From Pseudomonadota bacterium (GTDB taxonomy: Bacteria; Pseudomonadota; Alphaproteobacteria; Rhizobiales; Devosiaceae), in contig JAEZHZ010000242.1 in NCBI GenBank assembly GCA_023436745.1, positions 1-38,331 of the forward strand: a stretch of DNA of 38,331 nucleotides. The letters run 5' to 3'. Both the position numbers and the translations under genes were made by a program. A model generated the notes under the pieces. The model worked only from the letters and a program-made list of their open reading frames with translations, had not been told where the DNA came from and did no database searches. Positions 32,052 to 38,331 of the stretch are shown piece by piece (position 1 is the first letter of the stretch; each line of letters opens with the position of its first letter).

Positions 32052-32894
32052 TCAGCCTTTCAAGCCGGTGTGGGCGAGACCTTCGACGAACTGCTTCTGC
32101 GCCAGGATGAAGACCAGGAGCACCGGCACGGCAGTCATGGTCGCGGCAGCCAGCTGGATGTTCCACATCGCCCCGCCATAGGCGTCGGTGAACTGGGTCA
32201 GCGCCTGCGGCAGGGTGAACATGTGGGTGGAGGACAGGAACACGATGGGTTCGAGATAGAGGTTCCAGGAGTGCAGGAACGTGAAGATGGCCACCGCGCC
32301 GAGCGCGGGCTTGGCCAGCGGGAGCGCGATCTTCCAGAAGATCTTGAAGCGGCCGAGGCCATCCACGCGGGCAGCCTCCTCCAGCTCGACCGGCAGCGCG
32401 ATGAAGAACTGGCGCATGACGAAGGTGGCGAACACCGACGGCGCGCCGAAGATCGGCACCAGGATGAGCGGCCAGTGGGTGTTGATCATCTTCCAGGACA
32501 GGAACATCTGGAACAGCGGCACGATCGTGACTTCCGCCGGGATGAGCAGCCCGAGCAGCACCACCATGAAGATGGCGTTGCTGAACGGGAAGCGGATCCG
32601 CGCGAAGGCGTAGCCCGCCATGGACGACACGATCATGGTGCCGACCGTGACGATGGCGGCGATGTAGGCCGAGTTCCAGTACTGCCGGGCGAAGGGCTGG
32701 AGCTCGAACACCCGCTGATAGGTGCTCAGGTCGAACCGGCGGGGCCAGAGATCCGGCGGGAAGGCGAAGATGTCGCTGATCGGCTTCACCGACGAGGTGA
32801 CCATCCACCAGGTGGGAAACACGAAGGGGATGAGCAACACGCACAGCAGCCCGTAGAGGGCGACGCCGAGCCTGGGAGAGAGCTCAGTTTTCAT
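32052..32894 (-). CDS. Carbohydrate ABC transporter permease, MalG type
   Basis: The 280-residue inner-membrane protein has six membrane helices and the cytoplasmic EAA loop EEAARVDGLGRFKIFWKIALP that docks with the ATPase. It is typical of family 1 sugar permeases of the MalG/UgpE branch. Its start overlaps the end of the MalF-type gene by 11 bases, so the two permeases are made in step. Substrate specificity cannot be read. Confidence 0.93.
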   Translation of the reverse strand: MKTELSPRLGVALYGLLCVLLIPFVFPTWWMVTSSVKPISDIFAFPPDLWPRRFDLSTYQRVFELQPFARQYWNSAYIAAIVTVGTMIVSSMAGYAFARIRFPFSNAIFMVVLLGLLIPAEVTIVPLFQMFLSWKMINTHWPLILVPIFGAPSVFATFVMRQFFIALPVELEEAARVDGLGRFKIFWKIALPLAKPALGAVAIFTFLHSWNLYLEPIVFLSSTHMFTLPQALTQFTDAYGGAMWNIQLAAATMTAVPVLLVFILAQKQFVEGLAHTGLKG

Positions 32895-33807
32895 AGAACA
32901 CGATCCGCTTGCGCATCTGCCACTGGATGAAAGTGAGCACCGCGACGATCAGGAACAGCAGGATGGACAGCGTCGAACCGTAGCCGAAGAAGTTGAACTG
33001 GAAGGCCTGCTGATAGAGGTAGTAGACCAGCACGGTGGTGGACACGCCGGGCCCGCCCTTGGTGAGAATGGCGATCTGCGCGAACACCTGCAGCGAGCCG
33101 ACGATGGTGATGATCGAGGTCAGCAGGATGGTCGGGGAGATCATCGGCACCGTGATGCGCCGGAACTGCTTGAAGCTGCTGGCGCCATCGACCCGCGCCG
33201 CCTCGTAGAGTTCCTTGGGCACGCCCTGCAGGGCGGCAAGGAACAGGATCATGTTCAGCCCGACATTCTTGAACACCTGCACCACGATGACCGACACCAT
33301 GGCGGTGGCGGGCGTGCGCAGCCAGTTCGGGCCCTCGATGCCGAAGAGCGAGAGGATACCGTTGATGCCGCCATTGGCCTGCAGGAGGAAGCTCCACACG
33401 ATGGTCCAGGCGACGAGCGAAACCACGACCGGCGAGAAGAACAGGGTGCGAAAGACGACGATCCCCTTGAGCTTCTGGTCGAGCAACACCGCAAGGAGCA
33501 GGGCGAGGCTGAGGTTCAGCACCACGAGGCCGGCCGAGAAGATCGCCGAAGCGGTCAGGACGCCAGGCAGGTTGGGATCGCGAAGGAGCTGCTGGTAGTT
33601 GGCATCTCCCACGAAGGTGAAGGTGTTGGCGAGCACGTTCCACTCGTGCAGCGAATAGTAGAAGACCAAGCCTAGCGGGATGAGCACGAAGGTCACGATG
33701 CCCACGAGTTGCGGCGCGATGAACAGGTAGCCGGCAGCCGCATCCTTGCGGGCAATGGTCCAGAACGGGCGCTTGTGCGGCGCTGTCGCCGTGGTTTGTT
33801 CAGTCAC
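32884..33807 (-). CDS. Carbohydrate ABC transporter permease, MalF/UgpA type
   Basis: The 307-residue permease has an N-terminal cytoplasmic tail, six membrane helices (first one AGYLFIAPQLVGIVTFVLIPL) and the EAA loop YEAARVDGASSFKQFRRITVP. I chose the GTG at 33807, with GAGG six bases before it. An ATG at 33939 would add 44 residues translated from the end of the binding-protein gene and the hairpin. With the MalG-type protein it forms the membrane channel. Confidence 0.92.
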   Translation of the reverse strand: MTEQTTATAPHKRPFWTIARKDAAAGYLFIAPQLVGIVTFVLIPLGLVFYYSLHEWNVLANTFTFVGDANYQQLLRDPNLPGVLTASAIFSAGLVVLNLSLALLLAVLLDQKLKGIVVFRTLFFSPVVVSLVAWTIVWSFLLQANGGINGILSLFGIEGPNWLRTPATAMVSVIVVQVFKNVGLNMILFLAALQGVPKELYEAARVDGASSFKQFRRITVPMISPTILLTSIITIVGSLQVFAQIAILTKGGPGVSTTVLVYYLYQQAFQFNFFGYGSTLSILLFLIVAVLTFIQWQMRKRIVFYEN

Positions 33808-33841
33808 CGGAGCCTCGGGTGGTTCACGCCGGGAAGGAAGC

Positions 33842-33866
33842 GCATCCCGGCCGGCGGCCGGGATGC
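33842..33866 (-). other. Strong hairpin between binding-protein and permease genes
   Basis: GCATCCCGGCC (33842-33852) and GGCCGGGATGC (33856-33866) are perfect 11-base arms with a 3-base loop, 15 bases past the binding-protein stop. No T-run follows. In sugar importer operons such stems usually protect the binding-protein message and lower downstream expression, giving excess binding protein. Confidence 0.7.
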
Positions 33867-33880
33867 AGGGTGTTGAAGGC

Positions 33881-35155
33881 TCAGCGCGCCAGCAGCGGGC
33901 CGACGCTCTGGCAGACCTGGGCGAGCACCGCCGGAACATCGGCGTCGGGCACCCAGATGGCGTCCAGCGAGGAGCGGACAGTCTGCTGGATCTGGGCGAA
34001 GTTGGTGTGCCCGGAGATCACGCGGCCATTGGCGATGCCGGCCACGACCACGTTCTCGATCTGCTCGGGCGAGAGCAGCGGGTTGGTGGCGCCGAGGGTT
34101 TCGGCATTCAGCAGGCTTGCACGCGCCGGCGGGAAGAACTGGGCCAGTTTCCGGCTGTTCTCTGGATTGGTCATGTAGGCGAGGAATTCCACCGCCATGT
34201 CGGCATTGGAGCCGTTGGCGAAGGCGCCGACGCCGGCCTGACCGACCACCGAGTAGCTCCCGGCCGGACCCTCCGGCAGCGGCACGAGGTCCCACTCGAA
34301 GGGGTCTTCCTTGGGCAGCAGGGACGCGCGCGAAATCTGGGTGACGGTCAGCGCGGCGTTGCCGGCGAAGAAGTCGACGTCCTCGCCGGGACCCGGCACC
34401 GCACCATCCTCGAAGATGGCCTTGTGCAGGCGGGTCATGGCGTCGACCATCGGCTGGTCGGTGAAGGAGCAGGTGCGGCCGTCCTCGCTCCAGGCGTCCG
34501 CGCCCCAGGCCCGCCAGACGGTCGTGAGGTTCTGCCAGGTCTGGTAGTTGAAGTCACGCACCACGAGACCTTCGGCCCCACCGGCATCAGCCACGGCCTT
34601 GGCAGTGGCGTAGGCATTCTCCCAGGTCCACTCTCCGGCCTCGATCAGCTCTGCAGGCGTGCGGGCCCCGGCGGCGGTGATGAGGTCGTTGTTGGAGAAG
34701 ACCGCAAACGGCGAGGTCGAGAACGGATAGGCGTAGAGCTGACCGTCGCGGGTCCACAGGGCCGTAGCCGATTCAGTCACGTCGGCGAGGTCATAGCCCT
34801 CGGCCGCGGCGAAGGCGTCGGTGAGCGGGGCAAGGGCACCCGAGTTGACGAAGTCGGCGGCGCTGGTTTCGAAGATCCAGGCGAGGTCGGGAGGGTTGCC
34901 GCCGGCGATCTGGGTGGTCAGCGTGGTGGTATAGCTGTCGAACGGCAGCGGCTCGAACGTGACGGTGACGTTCGGATGGGCCTGCTTGAAGCCTTCGGCA
35001 ATCTCGTTGAACAGGGCCAGGTGCGCCTCGTTGGCGCTCCAGGTCGTCATGCGCAGGTTCACTGCGTCCTGGGCCCACACGGCGCCGCCCCAGGCGAGGG
35101 GCAGCAGGATGCCGGCAGTGGCTGCCGTCGCCTTGAGAATGGAAAGTCTGTTCAT
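33881..35155 (-). CDS. ABC transporter extracellular substrate-binding protein (family 1)
   Basis: The 424-residue protein has a Sec signal peptide of about 28 residues (core ATAGILLPLAWGGAVWA) and then NLRMTTWSANEAHLALFNEI. This and the ITQISRASLLPKEDPFEWDLVPLP-like interlobe segment are those of periplasmic sugar-binding proteins of the MalE/UgpB type. The start is preceded by a perfect AGGAGG site (35162-35167), stronger than at any other gene of the operon, which fits the need for many copies. The ligand is unknown; di- or oligosaccharide or polyol are all possible. Confidence 0.92.
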   Translation of the reverse strand: MNRLSILKATAATAGILLPLAWGGAVWAQDAVNLRMTTWSANEAHLALFNEIAEGFKQAHPNVTVTFEPLPFDSYTTTLTTQIAGGNPPDLAWIFETSAADFVNSGALAPLTDAFAAAEGYDLADVTESATALWTRDGQLYAYPFSTSPFAVFSNNDLITAAGARTPAELIEAGEWTWENAYATAKAVADAGGAEGLVVRDFNYQTWQNLTTVWRAWGADAWSEDGRTCSFTDQPMVDAMTRLHKAIFEDGAVPGPGEDVDFFAGNAALTVTQISRASLLPKEDPFEWDLVPLPEGPAGSYSVVGQAGVGAFANGSNADMAVEFLAYMTNPENSRKLAQFFPPARASLLNAETLGATNPLLSPEQIENVVVAGIANGRVISGHTNFAQIQQTVRSSLDAIWVPDADVPAVLAQVCQSVGPLLAR

Positions 35156-35182
35156 GGTTTTCCTCCTGTTTGGTTTCTTGAT

Positions 35183-36796
35183 TTAGTAGCCGCGGACGTC
35201 CGGCCAGCGGATCTCGATGCCTTCGCGGTAGAGCCTGGCCTGGAAGTCCTCGAGCTTGCCGTCCTCGGCCTGGACCTGGTGGGGCGTGAGGCCATTGTTC
35301 AGGCAGTGCGCGGCAAGCAGGCCCGCCACCTCGCCGACATTCCACTCCACGGGATGCAGGCGGTAGCAGCCATTGGTGATGTGTGTCGTGCCGAGGTTCT
35401 TGCCTCCGGCCAGCAGGTTCTTGACGCGACGCGGGAGCAGCGAGCCGAGGGGGATCTCGAAGGGCGCGGACTCCACGTCGACATAGTTGTCGCCACCGGT
35501 CGATGGGTGCAGGTCGATGCGGTACATGCCGATGCCGACGCTGTCGCGGTACTGCTTCGAGAGCGCGTTGCCGTGGACGGTCATCGACACATCCTGCTCG
35601 ACGATACGGGTCACCGGCAGGATACGGCGGCTCTCGCGGATATAGGGGGCCATGGCGAGGCCATGGTCGGTGCCCGTGATGTCACCGCGCAGGCGCAGGC
35701 CCGGGAAGCCCTGGCCGCCGTCAAGGCGCGGGGCCTCCGTCTGCAGCCAGTAGAACACGGAGTAGGACAGGTCGGCAGCCGCCTTGAGATGGCGGGCCTT
35801 CTCCTCTTCGGAGACGTCGATGATCGTGCCGAGCATGTAGTCGATCATCGGCCAGTTCACGAGGCAGATGTCGGACCGGTAGGCGCCGGGCTGGAAGTTG
35901 CGGCGGGCAGCGATGCGCCGGAACGTCCAGAGGTTGCCGTCTCCCGGGTTGCGGCGCTGATCCGCGTCAACGAGGAGCGGGTCATCATCGGGATTGGGGG
36001 TAAAGCTGCGCTCGGTGATCTCGAGCGTGCGCGGGTGCGGCGCCTTGAAGCCGAGGAGCGGGCCGCCCCAGAATTCCGGCTGGTACTGGCGCCAGAAATC
36101 GTAGTTCTCCGGCTTGTCGATGGTCTGGTCGCCATCCACGTGATCGATGGCAAAGCACACCGAGACAGCCTGGACGTTGTCCGGCTGTGCCTCGGCTGGA
36201 GCACTGGGTTCGCCGGTATCGGACTGCGCCTCGAAGCCCTTGGCATATTCGGTGCCGGTCAGGGGCAGCAGGTCTCCCAGTTCGGTCGCGTCGATCACAT
36301 AGGCGGCCGAGCACACGATCTCGCGCCCGCTGTCGCGATGGCGGAGCGTGACGGCGCGCACGGTGTCGCCGTCAACATCGGCTGCGACCGGAACGTAGGG
36401 CTGCAGGACAGTCAACTGCCCTCCCCCGCGCCACGGCGCGAGCATCGCCTCGATGACGGCAAGGCCCACCCGGGGCTCGGCGCAGAGCCGGCTGACATAG
36501 CCGGCGCCGGGATTGAGATCGCCCCAGGCGCGGCTCTCGGCGGTGAGCGGATAGTGGTCGCGATAGTACTGGCGGATGCCGGTGCGCAGCTGTCGATAGC
36601 TGCGGGTGATGCCGAACTGCTCGACCCAGGAGTGCTCGTCGGGTGGCACCGCCTGGCTGGTCAGCTGCCCCCCGAGCCAGTCGAATTCCTCGCTCATGAT
36701 GACGGTGCGGCCCGAGCGCAGGGCGCCCAGGGCTGCAGCAACGCCACCAAGCCCGCCGCCAACGATGAGGATGTCTGCGTGAAGCTCTCTGGTCAT
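35183..36796 (-). CDS. FAD-dependent oxidoreductase (FAD_oxidored family)
   Basis: The 537-residue enzyme opens with the Rossmann motif ADILIVGGGLGGVAAALGAL and has the second FAD segment EEFDWLGGQLTSQAVPPDEH typical of the PF12831 group. A VIDATELGDLL block follows, and near the C-terminus PSTGGDNYVDVE and LLAGGKNLGTTH. No signal peptide is visible, so it is probably cytoplasmic. Substrates of this group are mostly unknown. The start ATG at 36796 overlaps the lacI stop (ATGA), which rules out an ATG at 36856. Its place between the regulator and the importer genes suggests it oxidises the imported compound or a derivative. Confidence 0.87.
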   Translation of the reverse strand: MTRELHADILIVGGGLGGVAAALGALRSGRTVIMSEEFDWLGGQLTSQAVPPDEHSWVEQFGITRSYRQLRTGIRQYYRDHYPLTAESRAWGDLNPGAGYVSRLCAEPRVGLAVIEAMLAPWRGGGQLTVLQPYVPVAADVDGDTVRAVTLRHRDSGREIVCSAAYVIDATELGDLLPLTGTEYAKGFEAQSDTGEPSAPAEAQPDNVQAVSVCFAIDHVDGDQTIDKPENYDFWRQYQPEFWGGPLLGFKAPHPRTLEITERSFTPNPDDDPLLVDADQRRNPGDGNLWTFRRIAARRNFQPGAYRSDICLVNWPMIDYMLGTIIDVSEEEKARHLKAAADLSYSVFYWLQTEAPRLDGGQGFPGLRLRGDITGTDHGLAMAPYIRESRRILPVTRIVEQDVSMTVHGNALSKQYRDSVGIGMYRIDLHPSTGGDNYVDVESAPFEIPLGSLLPRRVKNLLAGGKNLGTTHITNGCYRLHPVEWNVGEVAGLLAAHCLNNGLTPHQVQAEDGKLEDFQARLYREGIEIRWPDVRGY

Positions 36797-37827
36797 GTGT
36801 TCCGAACAGGTTGGGAAGAAACGGGCCCGAGGGTCTCGCCCTCGAGGATCGGGCAATCGAGCAGGACCTGCTCGACCGGTGCGTTGTCCTCCACCCGGCG
36901 CACCAGCATGGCGGTGGCTTCGCGGCCCATGGCCTCGCGGGGGATGGAAAATGAGGTGAAACGACGCCCGGGCTCTTCGGCACGAATGTGATTGCCCAGC
37001 ACGACGACCGAAAGATCAGCCGGCACGCTGATGCCGCGCTCGCGGGCGACGGCGTCGATGGCTATGGCGTCGGCCAGTTCGGTGACGAAGACACAGCTTG
37101 CCCCGGCGGCGAGAATGCCATCCAGCGTTTCGGCGGCCGGCTGGGCGACGGCGAAGCGCGTGTAGACCACGTCCGCCCCGTCCAGTGCCTGTTCGAAGCC
37201 GATCCAGCGGTCGACCGTCGATTCCGCCCCTTCATTGAGACCGACATAGGCGATGCGCTGATGGCCGAGGGCACGGGCCCTGGCCACAAGGGCTGCGGTG
37301 GCCGGTGTGTAGGCGCCGCCGACATAGGGAACCGGACCGCCGGCGTCGTCGCGTCGCCCGACGGCGACGAACGGGAAGTCCCCTCCGACCAGCCGGCGCA
37401 GTTCGTCACGATCGAACTGACGGCCCAGAATGATGCAGCCATCGGCAAGCCGCAGGCGGACGTTCTCGCCGAAGATGCGGCGCTGAGCGCCTGCACCGGT
37501 CAACAGGAGCAGGTCGTAACCCAGTTCCTGGGCCGCCTCTTCGATCCCCAGCAGGAACGGCGTGAAGAAGTCGGCCTGTGCGGACGGAAAGGCGGGCTCA
37601 TAGGTGAAGACGCCGAGAATGCGGTTCAGGCCCTTGGCCATCCGCCGCGCCACGGGATCGGCGACATAGCCGGTCTCCTGGATGACCTTCTGAACCCGCT
37701 CGCGGGTTTCCAGAGGTATGCGGCTGGCGTTCTCGGGCGAGCCGTTGAGCACGAGCGACACGGTGGCCTGGCTGACCCCAGCCAGGCGGGCAATGTCCTT
37801 CTGCGTCAGTCGCCGAGTTGTCGCCAC
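36793..37827 (-). CDS. LacI-family transcriptional regulator of the ABC/oxidoreductase operon
   Basis: The 344-residue protein has a classical LacI helix-turn-helix (LTQKDIARLAGVSQATVSLV) with hinge helix near residues 55-65 (DPVARRMAKG), then a periplasmic-binding-protein-like ligand domain. It starts at a GTG at 37827; no ATG precedes the conserved first helix. It is the first gene of the operon that it most likely represses, as three overlapping palindromes lie directly over and after its promoter. The inducer is presumably the transported sugar or a product of it. Confidence 0.93.
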   Translation of the reverse strand: MATTRRLTQKDIARLAGVSQATVSLVLNGSPENASRIPLETRERVQKVIQETGYVADPVARRMAKGLNRILGVFTYEPAFPSAQADFFTPFLLGIEEAAQELGYDLLLLTGAGAQRRIFGENVRLRLADGCIILGRQFDRDELRRLVGGDFPFVAVGRRDDAGGPVPYVGGAYTPATAALVARARALGHQRIAYVGLNEGAESTVDRWIGFEQALDGADVVYTRFAVAQPAAETLDGILAAGASCVFVTELADAIAIDAVARERGISVPADLSVVVLGNHIRAEEPGRRFTSFSIPREAMGREATAMLVRRVEDNAPVEQVLLDCPILEGETLGPVSSQPVRNT

Positions 37828-37844
37828 GACCCGTGTCCAATCTG

Positions 37845-37874
37845 CTAATGCGTATTAGCGCTAATACGTATTAG
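37845..37874. promoter_or_regulatory. Tandem LacI-type operators
   Basis: CTAATACGTATTAG (37861-37874) is a perfect 14-base palindrome covering the -10 element. CTAATGCGTATTAG (37845-37858) is the same with one change. Between them ATTAGCGCTAAT (37854-37865) is a third perfect palindrome. Centres are 8 bases apart, and each has the CG centre usual for LacI-family sites. Binding here would block polymerase. Confidence 0.75.
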
Positions 37875-37896
37875 CGAACGGGGCGGCCTTTGACAA
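37868..37896 (-). promoter_or_regulatory. Promoter of the lacI-ABC operon
   Basis: On the minus strand TTGTCA (37891-37896) and TAATAC (37868-37873) are separated by 17 bases, close to the sigma70 consensus. Transcription should begin near 37861, giving a short leader of about 33 bases before the GTG. Confidence 0.7.
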
Positions 37897-38331
37897 GCCA
37901 GCTGTCGCTACGTGCGGGGAGCGGTGGAAAACGTGGAGCGCGAGCGAGAGCGCACTGCGGGAAAACGCCCGCCCGGCAAGTGCGCTGGGGGGGTGCATAT
38001 CTGCGGCATCAAGAAAGGGAGTTGGGCGTGGCTTTCAGTAACAGCCTCTCCAACGTGGCGACGAAGGGAGCTTTCCGACGGCCACGCCCAGCCCATCAGG
38101 GCACGGAGTCTATGCGCAGTTCTGGGGCGGGTTCCGCCCCATTCCAAATGATAGCGTCGGGGCAGTCTTGAGCCGGGAACACAGTGGCGGATGGACACCG
38201 CGGCCTGGCCCCTGCCCGACTTCAGGGCACACCCGAGCGGTCTTTGTTGCCAATGCCGGGCGTTGAAGGCCGGGATCTGTTGAACACCCACCTCGGGTAA
38301 GAATCAGCGCGGGTGGCACATGGCCACCCGC
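37897..38331. other. Gene-poor right end of the window
   Basis: No convincing gene is seen upstream of the lacI promoter. Open frames here lack family features. The stretch holds a long inverted repeat (GGGCGTGGC at 38024-38032 with GCCACGCCC at 38081-38089), a GGGGCGG-GTT-CCGCCCC hairpin at 38124-38140, and a 9-base stem at the very end (38309-38317 with 38323-38331). It may contain a small RNA or the regulatory end of a gene outside the window. Confidence 0.5.
38022..38140. ncRNA. Possible structured RNA, unassigned
   Basis: TTGGGCGTGGC (38022-38032) pairs with GCCACGCCCAG (38081-38091) around 48 bases that can form an inner CTCC/GGAG stem. A compact GC-rich hairpin with ATTCC after it lies at 38124-38140. 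The layout could be an RNA with a closing stem and a weak terminator, but it matches no family I know and strand is undecided. Confidence 0.25.

Noticed and set aside
33746..36991. 1081-codon plus-strand open frame
   Set aside because: It is antisense to the binding-protein and oxidoreductase genes, has low-complexity composition typical of high-GC shadow frames, and shows no domain.
37908..38291. 127-codon minus-strand frame at the right end
   Set aside because: Arg/Pro/Ser-rich composition, no ribosome-binding site or family features; it runs through the inverted repeats.

Overview
The window is about 38.3 kb of high-GC DNA without insertion sequences, CRISPR arrays or phage genes. It looks like ordinary chromosome of an alphaproteobacterium, most likely Hyphomicrobiales or a relative. 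The reasons are the recJ-glpX-hom-aminotransferase block, the rplM-rpsI pair next to heme A synthase, a DUF2842 gene, a short lipoprotein-type polysaccharide exporter, and frequent GTG/TTG starts. The order-level placement is inference, because there is no rRNA or other strong taxonomic marker.

Layout. Positions 1-354 hold the tail of a gene cut by the window edge. From 358 to 8302 a minus-strand housekeeping run encodes cyclopropane fatty acid synthase, a DUF4336 protein, RecJ, GlpX, homoserine dehydrogenase and a class I aminotransferase. The homoserine dehydrogenase carries an extra N-terminal Cro-like helix-turn-helix. A control-rich gap (8303-8694) leads to a plus-strand GT1 glycosyltransferase. 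It is followed by a minus-strand SdpR-SdpI pair whose promoter has an operator in the -35/-10 spacer and a helically phased array of heptamers just upstream. Next come a dicarboxylate/amino-acid symporter, rplM-rpsI, heme A synthase and DUF2842.

Positions 15204-24687 are an exopolysaccharide locus. A deacetylase and a Wzz/GumC-type co-polymerase with a decayed ATPase domain read leftward. A Wza-type exporter, a GT4 glycosyltransferase, a priming glycosyl-1-phosphate transferase, a secreted Asp-box protein and a Wzy/O-antigen-ligase-like protein read rightward. No flippase is in view.

Positions 24654-25757 hold a small-molecule kinase and tRNA-Pro(GGG). Positions 25836-29625 form a plus-strand sulfur module: a YeeE/YedE remnant, a Blh-type persulfide dioxygenase, a stand-alone DUF442 protein, a SulP transporter and thioredoxin TrxC. 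A GNAT acetyltransferase follows.

The right end (30328-37827, minus) is a LacI-controlled ABC-type carbohydrate operon: lacI, FAD-dependent oxidoreductase, binding protein, two permeases, ATPase and a NanE-like TIM barrel. It is led by a good sigma70-type promoter (TTGTCA-17-TAATAC) whose -10 element lies inside tandem palindromic operators.

The most unusual items are the helix-turn-helix/homoserine dehydrogenase fusion, the doubly controlled sdpRI promoter, the rearranged persulfide-oxidation module beside a decayed YeeE gene, the pseudo-kinase co-polymerase, and the uncharacterised LacI/FAD/ABC/TIM-barrel operon. All calls come from reading the sequence; no database search was run.
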